DNA of 64,000 bases, from the NCBI GenBank assembly GCA_963820795.1, contig CAWGBJ010000014.1:62001-126000 (forward strand), read 5' to 3'. This document shows positions 47,386 to 56,445 of this stretch, piece by piece. Each line of letters opens with the position of its first letter. Position 1 is the stretch's first letter. The position numbers and the translations under genes are program-made. Under the pieces are notes generated by a model that saw only the letters and a list, made by a program, of their open reading frames with translations, was not told the DNA's origin and made no database searches. The DNA is from Roseiarcus sp963820795 (lineage in GTDB: Bacteria > Pseudomonadota > Alphaproteobacteria > Rhizobiales > Beijerinckiaceae).

Positions 47386-49059
47386 CTAGGCCGGCGCTTC
47401 GGCGCGGCCTGCGACGAGTTCGCCGGCGAGCGCCTCGGCGATCAGCGCGCGCGTCTCCTCGAGGCCGTAAAGGGCGATGAAGGAACCGAGGCGCGGCCCG
47501 CGTTCCTCGCCTAGCAGCACTGCATAGACCATGTTGAAGAAATCGTTGGAGACGCCGGGTCGCTCGGGCGAGGCGCCCTTGGCCTTGAGGTCCTGGTAGC
47601 GCGGGATCGGCCGGGCGATGTCGTAAAGCGCGTGCTGGATCTCTTCGGCGCTCGCGCCCGACGGGAGCTCGGCGAGCTTCGCCGAGAGTCTCGCAAGCGC
47701 CTCGCGCTCGACCTCGTCGGCAAGCCGATAACGCTTCTTCGGCGCGACGAAATCGCGGAAGTAGGCGACGGCGTAACGGACCAGCGCATCGAGCCGCGGG
47801 TGGTTGTCGGGCGAGGCGGAGGGGGCGTAGCGGCGCAGGAACCCCCAGAACACCGCGGGATTGTCGCTGTTGGCTACCGCGGCGAGATTGAGCAGCATGG
47901 CGAAGGACATCGAGGTCTGCCCCTCCTCGCCGTGCGCCAGCGTCTCCGGCGCGGGGGGCTCGCCCGAATGAATGTGCCAGACGGGATTGCCGAGCCGCTC
48001 CTTCCAGTCCTGCCGCGGATAGGCTTCGAGAAAGCCCAGATAATCGTCGACGGTTCGCGGGATGACATCGAAATAGAGGCGCTTGGCCGCGGACGGCTTC
48101 TGGAACATGAAGAGCGACAGGCTTTCCGGACTGGCGTAGGTCAGCCATTCGTCGATCGTCAGGCCGTTGCCCTTCGACTTGGAGATTTTCTGCCCCTTCT
48201 CGTCGAGAAAGAGCTCGTAGTTGAATCCCGCCGGCGGCTCGGATCCCAGGACCCTGACGATCCGCGAGGAGAGCTTGACCGAGTCGATGAGATCCTTGCC
48301 GGCCATTTCGTAATCGACGCCGAGCGCGTGCCAGCGCATCGCCCAGTCGGGCTTCCACTGCAGCTTGCTTTTGCCGCCGGTCACCGGCGTCTCGAACGCT
48401 TCGCCCGTCTCCGGGTCGCGCCAGCGGATGGTTCCCGCCTTGGCGTCATGGGCGAGCACCGGCGCCTGCATGACGATGCCGGTCAGCGGATGGATCGGCA
48501 GGAAGGGCGAATAGGTCGCCGCCCGCTCAGCTCGGAGCGAGGGCAGCATGATCGCCTGCACTTCGTCGAAGCGTTCGAGCATCTTGAGCAGCGCCGCGTC
48601 GAAGCGGCCGCTCCTATACGCCTCGGTCGAGGAGATGAATTCGTAGTCGAAGCCGAACCGGTCGAGAAAGCGCCGAAGCATGGCGTTGTTGTGCGCGGCG
48701 AAGCTCTCGTATTCGCCGAACGGGTCGGGGACCCGGGTCAGCGGCTTGCCGAGATGCGGCGCAATCAGCTCGCGGTTGGGGATGTTGTCGGGGGTCTTGC
48801 GCAGCCCGTCCATGTCGTCGGAGAAGGCGATGAGCCGGGTCCTGACCGAATCGCCGGTGAGCACGCGGAAGGCGTGCCGCACCATCGTCGTCCGCGCGAC
48901 CTCGCCGAAGGTGCCGAGATGCGGCAATCCCGACGGCCCGTAACCGGTCTCGAAGACGACCTCGGCTTTGGGGGCGCGCTCGAGCCGCGCGATCAGTTTG
49001 CGCGCTTCCTCGAACGGCCAGGCCTTGGAGACCTCGGCGGCCTCGCGTAACGGGGGCAA
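47386..49059 (-). CDS. lysS: Class I lysyl-tRNA synthetase
   Basis: 557 residues from TTG 49059 (complement); no ATG is available before the conserved core. This is the archaeal/alphaproteobacterial class I LysRS, unrelated in fold to the class II enzyme. HIGH-type motif: VVFETGYGPSGLPHLGTFGEV. KMSKS-type motif: DEKGQKISKSKGNG. The insert and the C-terminal helical domain are complete (…ALYGLEETRALIAEALAGELVAG). The EpmA gene at 7.6 kb is a class II-type relative used for EF-P, so the two lysine-activating enzymes here come from different classes. It converges with cca. Confidence 0.95.
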   Translation of the reverse strand: MPPLREAAEVSKAWPFEEARKLIARLERAPKAEVVFETGYGPSGLPHLGTFGEVARTTMVRHAFRVLTGDSVRTRLIAFSDDMDGLRKTPDNIPNRELIAPHLGKPLTRVPDPFGEYESFAAHNNAMLRRFLDRFGFDYEFISSTEAYRSGRFDAALLKMLERFDEVQAIMLPSLRAERAATYSPFLPIHPLTGIVMQAPVLAHDAKAGTIRWRDPETGEAFETPVTGGKSKLQWKPDWAMRWHALGVDYEMAGKDLIDSVKLSSRIVRVLGSEPPAGFNYELFLDEKGQKISKSKGNGLTIDEWLTYASPESLSLFMFQKPSAAKRLYFDVIPRTVDDYLGFLEAYPRQDWKERLGNPVWHIHSGEPPAPETLAHGEEGQTSMSFAMLLNLAAVANSDNPAVFWGFLRRYAPSASPDNHPRLDALVRYAVAYFRDFVAPKKRYRLADEVEREALARLSAKLAELPSGASAEEIQHALYDIARPIPRYQDLKAKGASPERPGVSNDFFNMVYAVLLGEERGPRLGSFIALYGLEETRALIAEALAGELVAGRAEAPA

Positions 49060-49242
49060 TGCTTGATCCTGTTGGGACGCCCGGCCTCGGCCGGCCGGAA
49101 AACGCGCATTACTCTGTAATCAAGCGCGGCGAGTCAAATGGGCAAGGGCAAGGGTCGGCAAGGGCCGGCGCCGCTTGTCTTCGTCGGCGCAACCGGCTTT
49201 CATTGCTGTGGAGGCGACAACCTGTCTCGCACCGGAGGCTGC

Positions 49243-50316
49243 ATGGCGTCGTCGTCAAGGGAACGCGCAACTGAATTTTGCCGGCGGTTCGGCCTCGATG
49301 CACCGATCCTCCTGGCCCCGATGGCGGGCGCCTGTCCACCGTCCTTGGCTGTCGCAGTCGCCAACGCGGGCGGCATGGGCGCCTGCGGGGCGGTTTCGCT
49401 CGAACCCGATGCAATCCTCGAATGGCTGAGAGACTTTCAGCAAGGCAGCAACAGATCGGTTCAGATCAATCTGTGGATCCCGGACTCGGCGCCGCGCCGG
49501 GACAGGGACCATGAGCGAGACGTCGCCCGCTTTCTCGCCGGGTGGGGTCCAGGTGTGCCGGAAGACGCCGCCGACGCGCCGCTAGCGGACTTCGACGCCC
49601 AGTGCGAAGCGATGCTCACCGCCCGGCCGCCGGTCATATCCTCGATCATGGGTCTCTATCCGTCCGCCTTCGTCATGCGAATGAAGCAAGCGGGCATCGC
49701 CTGGTTCGCCGCCGTTAGCTCCGTTCGAGAGGCAAAGGCGGCAGAGGCGGCGGGAGCGGATGTGGTCGTCGCCCAAGGGTTCGAAGCCGGCGGGCACCGC
49801 GGAGCATTCGAGCCTTCGCTGGCCGAGCGTCAGGCTGTCGGCCTGATGTCCTTGCTCCCTGCCGTCGCCGACGCGGTCGATATCCCCGTCGTCGCCGCGG
49901 GCGGCATCGCGGACGGACGTGGGATGGCCGCCGCGCTGACGCTCGGCGCGAGCGCGGCGCAGATCGGAACCGCCTTCCTCAGATGTCCGGAGGCGAAAAT
50001 CGATGCCGCGTGGGCCGACGCGCTCGGCCGGACGCTGCCCGAGGACACCATGGTGTCGCGCGCATTCAGCGGGCGGCCCGGGCGGAGCATCGCGACCGAT
50101 TACGCCCTTGCCGCGAGCGGTCCAGAGGCGCCGGCGCCGGCGCCCTATCCGATACAGCGCGGGCTCACAGCGCGTATGCGCCAAGACGCCCAGGCGAAGG
50201 GCGATCTGCAGCGCATGCAGGCCTGGGCGGGACAATCCGCCGCGCTGGCGCGCCAGGAAGCGGCAGCCGCGGTTGTCGCGAGGCTGTGGCGAGAAGCGCA
50301 AGCGCTGCTTCCCTGA
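49243..50316 (+). CDS. NPD-type flavin monooxygenase (nitronate monooxygenase family)
   Basis: 357 residues; GGAGG (49234-49238) precedes ATG 49243. The FMN TIM barrel of the 2-nitropropane dioxygenase family is seen in PILLAPMAGACPPSLAVAVANAGGMGACGAVSL, then GIAWFAAVSSVREAKAAEAAGADVVVAQGFEAGGHRG and AAGGIADGRGMAAALTLGASAAQIGTAFLRCPEA, with the catalytic His in EAGGHRG. It oxidises nitronates or related substrates using FMN. The enoyl reductase FabK is a relative but is usually shorter. It is divergent from lysS with no clear functional link. An upstream in-frame start at 49138 has no conserved sequence. Confidence 0.88.
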   Translation: MASSSRERATEFCRRFGLDAPILLAPMAGACPPSLAVAVANAGGMGACGAVSLEPDAILEWLRDFQQGSNRSVQINLWIPDSAPRRDRDHERDVARFLAGWGPGVPEDAADAPLADFDAQCEAMLTARPPVISSIMGLYPSAFVMRMKQAGIAWFAAVSSVREAKAAEAAGADVVVAQGFEAGGHRGAFEPSLAERQAVGLMSLLPAVADAVDIPVVAAGGIADGRGMAAALTLGASAAQIGTAFLRCPEAKIDAAWADALGRTLPEDTMVSRAFSGRPGRSIATDYALAASGPEAPAPAPYPIQRGLTARMRQDAQAKGDLQRMQAWAGQSAALARQEAAAAVVARLWREAQALLP

Positions 50317-50341
50317 GGCTTGCCGAATGTCGCGGAGTTGG

Positions 50342-50800
50342 AGGCGTTCTCCTTCCCCCTTCGCGCGGAAGGTGTCGTTGCGAAGCAACGACGGATGAGG
50401 AGATCGCGCGGAGCGCGATGGCTCCTACGTTCAAGAGCGACGCGTGACGCAAGATAAGCGGCTGCCTGGCGAAGCCGTCGCGCTTCGCGCGACCGCCCCC
50501 GTCATCCGTCGCGCCGTCGGCGCGACACCCCTCGGCAGGCTCGGGGCAGGCTCTTCTCCCGCAAGGCTACGGCATTCACACAAGTCATCGAGCCTGCAGG
50601 CGGCCGCCGCGCCCCTTTCTCCGCGAAGCGGGGAAGGTGTCGCCGAAGGCGACGGATGGGGTGTGAAAAGCAGGGCGCTTGGACCGCAAGTTCGCGGTAA
50701 CGGTCGTGCAATCCGACTTTAAGCCGAAGCAGCGGGCCACACCCCATCCGGCGCTTCGCGCCACCTTCCCCAGCAAACTGGGGAAGGGGTTCGCACGGCG
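50342..50800. repeat. Cluster of four REP-like double-hairpin repeats
   Basis: Units at about 50369-50400 (+), 50501-50530 (-), 50634-50661 (+) and 50742-50771 (-) share AAGGTGtC, a variable hairpin, and GaCGGATGaGG. Next to most of them is a second hairpin built on CCTTCcCC…GGgGAAGG, for example the perfect 10-bp stem CCTTCCCCAG/CTGGGGAAGG just after the fourth unit. More copies occur at 61.7-61.9 kb. They fill the 600-base gap between the NPD gene and htpG, and I see no coding gene there. Confidence 0.75.
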
Positions 50801-50931
50801 ATTTGAGATGTGTGAATACTGTAGTCCGCGAGGGGAGAAGGGGCCTCCCGAGGGCAGATCTTGTGTGAATCCGGCAAGGCGCGCGTGTGAGAGGCGCATC
50901 CGTCGCCGATTGCGCCTATGTCACCATACTC

Positions 50932-52839
50932 CTACCCCAGCGCCTTCTCCAGCACCCGCCTGAGCCGCGCGGCGAAGGCCGGCGGGTCTTCGACGCTGGC
51001 CCCTTCGAGGAGCCGCGCCTCGTCCAGCATCAGCCAGGCCGCGTCCTCGACCAGGGGCTTGTCCTTGCCGTCCCGGAAGCGCTGCGCCAGCGACAGCGTC
51101 AGCGGGTGGGTCGGGTTGATCTCCAGGATGGGCTTGGCCCGTTCGGAGAGCCGGCCGTGCGCGGCGAGCATCTTTTCGAGCTGCCGGTCGGGGCCGAATT
51201 CGGGGGCGATCAGGCAGGCGACGCTGTCGGTCAGCCGATCGGAGCCGCGCACTTCGGCGACCTCCTTTTCCAGCGTCTGCTTGAAGAAGGCGAGGAGGGT
51301 CGCGACTTCGCCGGTCGCTTCGGCTGGCGCAGTGGCTCCCTCGACGAGCGCGATCGACTTGATGTCGGCCGCGCCCTGGCTCACCGACTTGAACGGCTTG
51401 CCGTCGAAACCGGCGGCGGTCGAGACCCAGAACGAATCGACCGGATCGGCGAGCAGCAGCACCTCGACGCCGCGGGCGCGAAAACCCTCGAGCTGCGGGC
51501 TGGCCGCGAGCCGCTTGGCGTCTTCGCCGGTGAGGTAATAGATCGCCGTCTGGTTCTCGCGCAGCGAGGCGACATATTGCGCTAGCGTCCGGTCGCCGTC
51601 CGGATGCGCAGTCGAGGCGAAGCGGGCGATCTTGAACAGGCCGTCCCGCCGCTCCGGATCCTCGTACAGGCCCTCCTTGATGACAGGGCCGAAATGCTCC
51701 CAGACCTTGGCGAATTTCTCCGGCTCGGCCTCGGCGAGCTTGCCGAGCTCCTGCACGATCCGATTGGTGACGCCCTTGCGGATGGCGGCGAAGACCGCGC
51801 TCTCCTGGATCATTTCGCGCGAGACGTTGAGCGGCAGATCGGCGCTGTCGACGACGAGGCGGACGAAGCGCAGCCAGCCGGGCAGGATGTCGGCGTTCTC
51901 GGTGATCAGCACCCGCCGGACGTAGAGTTTGTTGCGGCCCTTGCGGGTCGGGTCGAAGAGGTCGAACGGCCGCGAGCCGGGGACGAAGGCGAGCACGGTA
52001 TATTCGTGCCTGCCCTCCGCCCGCCAGTGTAGCGTCAGCGCCGGCTCGTCGAACTGGCCCCCGAGGCCGCGGTAGAATTCGGTATAGTCCTCGGGCTTCA
52101 CCTCCGACTTGGGCTTCGCCCAGATCGCCGCGCCGTCGGCGATGCGGCGCGGCTCGGCGCCCGGCTTCTCGATGAGGTCGATCGGAACGGCGACGGCGCC
52201 GGAATGATCGCGGACGATTCGCTCGACCTTCCAGGTTTTGGCGTAGTCGTGCGACTCCGCGTTGAGATGCAGGATGACCCGGCTGCCGCGCGCCGGCGCG
52301 GCGTCGAGGGCGAGGGGGGCGATGCTGAAGGAGCCCTTGCCGTCGGACGACCAGCGCCAGGCCTCACCTGCCCCGGCGGGACGCGTTTCGACCACGACCT
52401 CGTCGGCGACCATGAAGGACGAATAGAAGCCGATGCCGAACTGGCCGATAAGAGCCGAAGCTTCCTTGCTCGCTTCCTCCGCCGCCAGGCGGTCGAGGAA
52501 GGCCTTGGTGCCGGAACGGGCGATGGTTCCGAGCCCCTGGGTCAGATCGTCGCGGCTCATGCCGACGCCGTTGTCCGAGATGGTCAGCGTCTTGGCGTCG
52601 GGATCGAGGGCGACGGCGATGGCGAAGGGGGCGCCGTCGGCGATCAGGTCAGGCCTGGCGATCGCCTCGTAGCGCAGCTTCTCGCAGGCGTCGGCGGCGT
52701 TGGAGACGAGCTCGCGAATGAAAATGTCGCGGTCGGAATAGACCGAGTGGACCATCAGATGCAAAAGCCGCGAAACGTCGGCCTCGAAGCTCTGCGTCGT
52801 CGCGGCTTCGGTCGTCGGGGTCTGGGCGTCGGCGGTCAA
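50932..52839 (-). CDS. htpG: Molecular chaperone HtpG (Hsp90)
   Basis: 635 residues from ATG 52839 (complement). The GHKL ATPase domain shows FEADVSRLLHLMVHSVYSDRDIFIRELVSNAADACEKLRY, LTISDNGVGMSRDDLTQGLGTIARSGTK and LIGQFGIGFYSSFMVADEVVVETRP. The middle domain has LYVRRVLITENADILPGWLRFVRLVVDSADLPLNVSRE, with the catalytic Arg region, and a C-terminal dimer domain follows. It is full length. A heat-shock sigma-32 type promoter match lies 63-91 bases upstream, consistent with its role under stress. The downstream side carries REP-like repeats. Confidence 0.97.
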   Translation of the reverse strand: MTADAQTPTTEAATTQSFEADVSRLLHLMVHSVYSDRDIFIRELVSNAADACEKLRYEAIARPDLIADGAPFAIAVALDPDAKTLTISDNGVGMSRDDLTQGLGTIARSGTKAFLDRLAAEEASKEASALIGQFGIGFYSSFMVADEVVVETRPAGAGEAWRWSSDGKGSFSIAPLALDAAPARGSRVILHLNAESHDYAKTWKVERIVRDHSGAVAVPIDLIEKPGAEPRRIADGAAIWAKPKSEVKPEDYTEFYRGLGGQFDEPALTLHWRAEGRHEYTVLAFVPGSRPFDLFDPTRKGRNKLYVRRVLITENADILPGWLRFVRLVVDSADLPLNVSREMIQESAVFAAIRKGVTNRIVQELGKLAEAEPEKFAKVWEHFGPVIKEGLYEDPERRDGLFKIARFASTAHPDGDRTLAQYVASLRENQTAIYYLTGEDAKRLAASPQLEGFRARGVEVLLLADPVDSFWVSTAAGFDGKPFKSVSQGAADIKSIALVEGATAPAEATGEVATLLAFFKQTLEKEVAEVRGSDRLTDSVACLIAPEFGPDRQLEKMLAAHGRLSERAKPILEINPTHPLTLSLAQRFRDGKDKPLVEDAAWLMLDEARLLEGASVEDPPAFAARLRRVLEKALG

Positions 52840-52872
52840 GTCTGTGCCTCGTGTCAGAACGGGAAAGGGACG

Positions 52873-52930
52873 GGCCGGGCGTCGAAACCCGGCCGGCCCC
52901 GATATCGTCGCCTAGCCGCCCGGATTCAAG
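52873..52930 (-). promoter_or_regulatory. Candidate RpoH (sigma-32) promoter and leader hairpin for htpG
   Basis: On the complement, CTTGAA (52930-52925) and CGATAT (52907-52902) are 17 bases apart, close to the heat-shock consensus CTTGAA-N17-CYTATNT. A perfect hairpin, GGCCGGG/CCCGGCC with an 8-base loop (52873-52894), would lie at the start of the transcript. Confidence 0.5.
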
Positions 52931-53207
52931 ATTTCATCGCGCGCCGCCTCGCCGGCTTGGGGCTGAGCGCGTTCCGGACGGCGGAGGTCGCGATGTCGAA
53001 GAACCTCTTCGCCGAGATTCACCGAATGCTCGCGGAGCTGCGGCCTCAGCCCTGGCGAAGTCGGCAAGCGTGACGGGTTCGGCTCAAACGGAGGGGAGAC
53101 GTGCGCCCTGACGGAGCCGGACTGGACGGACGTTACCATGCGCCCCGTCGTCGCTCGTAGCTATCTCCGCGGCGAGCCCGTCGAGAATGAGCGCCGCAGG
53201 ATATAGG

Positions 53208-53591
53208 CTACGAAAGCCACTCCGCCGGCACGTTTAAAGCCTGCGCGAGCTTGGCGATTGTCTCGGGGGTTCCCGCACGGCGCCCGCTTTCGAGATCAGA
53301 CAGATAGCCCTGAGCGATGTCCGTCTTGAAACTCAAGTGCAATTGGGTGTCGCCGCGCCAGTTTCGAATCGCTTTCAGCCGACTGTCGCCTCGAAGAATC
53401 GCAGCGCTCACTTCCGGCGGCAGCACGACGCCGTTAGCAACCAATTCGGCCTTCCGAGCATCGTAGATGGCGACGTCCTCCGCATCCTCGGCCTCGTGAT
53501 CGGCGCGCTCGACGAGCGCCTCATATTCGGCCCGGGGCAGCACAACCAGCTCTTCGCCATTGGGCGTTCGAATGATCTGTGGCGGGCTCAT
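53208..53591 (-). CDS. HTH (XRE) antitoxin of a RelE-type toxin-antitoxin pair
   Basis: 127 residues from ATG 53591 (complement). The N-terminal half (IIRTPNGEELVVLPRAEYEALVERADHEAEDAEDVAIYDARKAELVANGVVLPPEVSAAILRG) resembles antitoxins that bind RelE-type toxins; the C-terminal half is an XRE helix-turn-helix (LHLSFKTDIAQGYLSDLESGRRAGTPETIAKLAQALNVP). It lies four bases after the toxin stop and probably represses the operon through the two palindromes upstream of the toxin gene. The order toxin then antitoxin is that of HigBA-like systems. Confidence 0.88.
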   Translation of the reverse strand: MSPPQIIRTPNGEELVVLPRAEYEALVERADHEAEDAEDVAIYDARKAELVANGVVLPPEVSAAILRGDSRLKAIRNWRGDTQLHLSFKTDIAQGYLSDLESGRRAGTPETIAKLAQALNVPAEWLS

Positions 53592-53595
53592 AGCC

Positions 53596-53847
53596 TCAAT
53601 TCCTCTTGTAAGAGTTCGTGGCCCGGCGGCCGATTGCGATCGCCAGGATCGTGCCTGCATCCTCGTCGAAGATCACCCGGTAGCCGCCAATCCGGAGCCG
53701 GTAGCCATCCCGGCCCCGAAGGGCCCTCACGTCGCCTTGGCCGGTCAGGGCGTAGCGGTGAAGCCCAATCTCCACTTGCTCGCGAGCGCCTCGGGGAAGA
53801 GCGTCGAGATCTTTGGCGGCAGCCAACGTCAGGATGATCGTTTTCAC
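53596..53847 (-). CDS. RelE/ParE-type toxin
   Basis: 83 residues from GTG 53847 (complement). KTIILTLAAAKDLDALPRGAREQVEIGLHRYALTGQGDVRALRGRDGYRLRIGGYRVIFDEDAGTILAIAIGRR is a complete RelE/ParE fold (LKG..G.yRLR.G.YRVif), an mRNA interferase or gyrase poison. The GTG lacks a ribosome site, and the predicted transcription start lies at or within a base or two of it, so translation could be leaderless. Antitoxin follows after four bases. Confidence 0.9.
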   Translation of the reverse strand: MKTIILTLAAAKDLDALPRGAREQVEIGLHRYALTGQGDVRALRGRDGYRLRIGGYRVIFDEDAGTILAIAIGRRATNSYKRN

Positions 53848-53848
53848 A

Positions 53849-53895
53849 AGCGATAATATCGCTAAAATCTGAATTGCTCAAGCGATAATATCGCT
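53849..53895 (-). promoter_or_regulatory. Toxin-antitoxin promoter with two identical 15-bp palindromic operators
   Basis: AGCGATAATATCGCT occurs exactly at 53849-53863 and 53881-53895, 32 bases centre to centre (three helical turns). On the complement TTGAGC (53881-53876) and TATTAT (53858-53853), 17 bases apart, form a promoter whose -10 lies inside the near operator. This is the layout of autorepressed toxin-antitoxin operons. Confidence 0.8.
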
Positions 53896-54318
53896 CGCTT
53901 CGATCGTCTCAGGGCCTCACGCCCCTGCATCCGCCACACCCATAGGCTCAGCACGACGACGGGAATGCCGGTCGCCGGTGGCGAGGAAGAAGAGGGGGGG
54001 ATATACTGAGAGTTGGGGTTTTATGGTTCCGTGCCGACCTGGCGGGACGAGCCGTATTCGACGACCGTCACCCGGTTCAGCAGGCGCCCCAGGCTTTTGA
54101 AAAAAGCCTTTCTCCGCAGTCTCGCCGATTATATACTATATTAATTAGCTATTTCGGTCAATACCCAATTCATGTATGAACTTTCGCCGCGGGCTGAAAG
54201 TCCAGAGGGCGAGAGCCGGCGTCAATTGCGAAGACCATCGACGGCTGCTGCGGATTGCCGCATTGGCGCAGCCGTCTTTCGCTGCAATAGGCGCGAGGCG
54301 AAATGGAGAAGGGACCGG
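53896..54318. other. Gap between the toxin-antitoxin promoter and the reductase gene
   Basis: No gene supported. A locally AT-rich block at 54127-54165 (TATATACTATATTAATTAG) stands out against the GC-rich surroundings and may be the promoter region for the reductase gene. Confidence 0.5.
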
Positions 54319-55094
54319 ATGAGTGCATTTCATCATGAGCGGGTGGTCAGCGTCCGTCATTGGACGGAGCGGCTGTTCAGCTTCCGCACCACGCGGACGC
54401 CCTCGTTCCGCTTTCGCAGCGGCCAGTTCGTGATGATGGGCCTCGAAGGCGACGGCAAGCCGCTGCTGCGCGCCTATTCGCTGGCGAGCGCGCATTACGA
54501 CGACGAGCTCGAGTTCTTCTCCATCAAGGTCCCGGACGGGCCGCTGACCTCGCGGCTGCAGCATCTGAGGGAAGGCGACGAGGTGCTGATCGGCCGCAAG
54601 CCGACAGGGACGCTCGTGGTCGACAACCTGAAAGCCCGGCCGGACGCTGTTCCTGCTCGGCACCGGCACCGGGCCTCGCGCCGTTTCTCAGCATCATCCG
54701 CGACCCGGAGGCCTATGAGCGGTTCGACCGCATCGTCGTCGCGCACGGGGTGCGCTGGATCAAGGATCTCGCCTATAGCGACATCATCGCCGGCGGCTTG
54801 CCGAAGGACGAATTCGTCGGCGACATGGTGCGCAGGCAGCTCGTCTACTACCCGACCGTGACCCGCGAGCCCTTCCGCAATCAGGGCCGGTTGTCGCTGG
54901 CGCTGACGACGGACCGGCTGACCGCGACCGTCGGACTCCCCGCCATCGATGCAGCGCATGACCGCTTCATGCTATGCGGCAGCGCGGCGATGCTCGCGGA
55001 CCTTCGCGCCATCCTCGATGCGCGCGGCTTCAAGGAAGGCAATCACGGCGAGCCGGGCGACTACGTGATCGAGAAGGCCTTCGTCGACAAGTGA
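54319..55094 (+). CDS. fpr: Ferredoxin-NADP reductase-like flavoprotein, two frameshifts in this sequence
   Basis: ATG 54319 follows GGAGAAGGG. The order is FAD domain (FRSGQFVMMGLEGDGKPLLRAYSLASAHYDDELEFFSIKV), then NADP domain (RTLFLLGTGTGLAPFLSIIRDPEAYERFDRIVVAHGVRW … LCGSAAMLADLRAILDARGFKEGNHGEPGDYVIEKAFVDK). The canonical NLKPGRTLFLLGTGTGLAPF needs removal of one A from 54631-54633 and one G from 54671-54673, giving 257 residues. It transfers electrons between NADPH and ferredoxin or flavodoxin. It converges with boxA, and may feed the box oxygenase or serve housekeeping redox; neither is proven. Confidence 0.85.
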
Positions 55095-55145
55095 GCCGAC
55101 GCCTTCTCCCGCCTGCCGACGTCTGCCGGAGAAGGGTCTGTCGGC

Positions 55146-56423
55146 TCAATAGGTTTCCAGGTGCAGGCGGCCGTCGCGCTTGAGCGCGGGGCCGATCGTC
55201 CGCCAGTCCAGTCCGGCCTCACGGGCGACGTCGCAGAGCGCCAGAACGACGCCTTCCTCCATCGCCCTCAGGCCGCAGACGTAGAAATAGGCGTGCGGAT
55301 CGGCGAGCAACGGCGCGAGGTCCGCGGCCTTTTCGCGCATCAGGTCCTGGACATAGCGCTTCGGCTGGCCGGCCGTGCGGCTGAAGGCGAAATGGATGTC
55401 GATGAAGTCCTTCGGCAGGTTTCCCAGCGGGCCGAAATAGGGGAGCTCTTCCTTGGTGCGCGCGCCGAAGAACAGCATCAGCTTGCCGCCTTCGAACTTG
55501 CCAGACTTGCGCAAGCGGCGGCGCCATTCGGTCATCGCCCGCATCGGCGCGCTGCCGGTGCCGGTGCAGATCATGACGATTGAGCTTTTCGGATGGTTCG
55601 GCATCAGGAAGCTCGAGCCGAAGGGCCCGACGACCTGAACCTTGTCGCCGATCTCGAGATCGCAAAGATAGTTGCTGGCGACGCCGCGCACCGGCTGACC
55701 CTGATGGTCCTCGAGCACCCGCTTCACGGTCAGCGACAGGTTGTTGTAGCCGGGCCGCTCGCCGTTGCGCGGGCTCGCGACTGAATATTGCCGGGCATGG
55801 TGCGGCCGTCCGTCCTTATCGACGCCAGGCGGCAGGACGCCGATCGACTGGCCCTCGAGAACCGGAAACGGCGTCGCGCCGAAGTCGAGAACAATGTGAT
55901 GAGTGTCGTAGTCCTTGCCGATTTCGGTCACCCGGGCGTTGCCGACGACCGAAGCGGCGATGGACGCCTCGGCCGCGCGGGGCCCATAGAGATTGACGTA
56001 AGGATGCGCGGCCGACCATGGCGGAATGACCGCCGCGCAGTCGGCGACCCGGAATTCGCTGTCGCCGGCCGCCGCCTCGGGCGAGCCCTGCGGCGCGGAG
56101 GCTGCCGTCTGTCCGGCGGCGTTGACGCCGGCAGCCGCGAGCGCCTTCTGGCTGAGTTCGGCCGGCAGCGCGTCCCAGCCGAACTGCGCCTCGAGCGCAT
56201 AGGCCTCGGCGCGCGGCACGAGGCGCCAATTGTCGATGCTGCCGGTCGGGCAGGGCGGAACGCAGGCCATGCACTGGTTGCACTTCAAGGCGTCGACGAC
56301 GTAGTTGCGGGCGTCGTGGGTAATCGCCCCGACCGGACAGGTCGCTTCGCAGGTGTTGCAGCGGATGCAGATTTCCGGATCGATCAGATGCTGCTTGATG
56401 ACCCCGACGTCGACGCGTTCCAT
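55146..56423 (-). CDS. boxA: Benzoyl-CoA 2,3-epoxidase reductase component BoxA
   Basis: 425 residues from ATG 56423 (complement). BoxA passes electrons from NADPH to the epoxidase BoxB. Two 4Fe-4S clusters are coded near the N-terminus: CIRCNTCEATCPVGAI and CNQCMACVPPCPTGSID. A linker leads to an FNR-type reductase: FPVLEGQSIGVLPPG, ARQYSVASPRNGERPGYNNLSLTVKRV, VASNYLCDLEIGDKVQVVGPFGSSFLMP, then MICTGTGSAPMRAMTEWRRR (NADP site) and FYVCGLRAMEEGVV. It starts 22 bases after boxC on the same strand. boxB is not between them. Confidence 0.95.
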   Translation of the reverse strand: MERVDVGVIKQHLIDPEICIRCNTCEATCPVGAITHDARNYVVDALKCNQCMACVPPCPTGSIDNWRLVPRAEAYALEAQFGWDALPAELSQKALAAAGVNAAGQTAASAPQGSPEAAAGDSEFRVADCAAVIPPWSAAHPYVNLYGPRAAEASIAASVVGNARVTEIGKDYDTHHIVLDFGATPFPVLEGQSIGVLPPGVDKDGRPHHARQYSVASPRNGERPGYNNLSLTVKRVLEDHQGQPVRGVASNYLCDLEIGDKVQVVGPFGSSFLMPNHPKSSIVMICTGTGSAPMRAMTEWRRRLRKSGKFEGGKLMLFFGARTKEELPYFGPLGNLPKDFIDIHFAFSRTAGQPKRYVQDLMREKAADLAPLLADPHAYFYVCGLRAMEEGVVLALCDVAREAGLDWRTIGPALKRDGRLHLETY

Positions 56424-56445
56424 TGCGCGCAGCTCCTCGCGGCTT

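Noticed and set aside
47165..48358. 397-codon minus-strand frame reading partly through lysS and into the MITE
   Set aside because: Alternative frame of lysS; the part beyond lysS is MITE sequence.
52851..53111. 86-codon + frame between htpG and the antitoxin gene
   Set aside because: Overlaps the htpG promoter region and has no conserved features.
55103..55136. Hairpin between the reductase gene and boxA as a terminator
   Set aside because: Imperfect CCTTCTCC/GGAGAAGG pairing with no T run; probably a degenerate REP-like piece.
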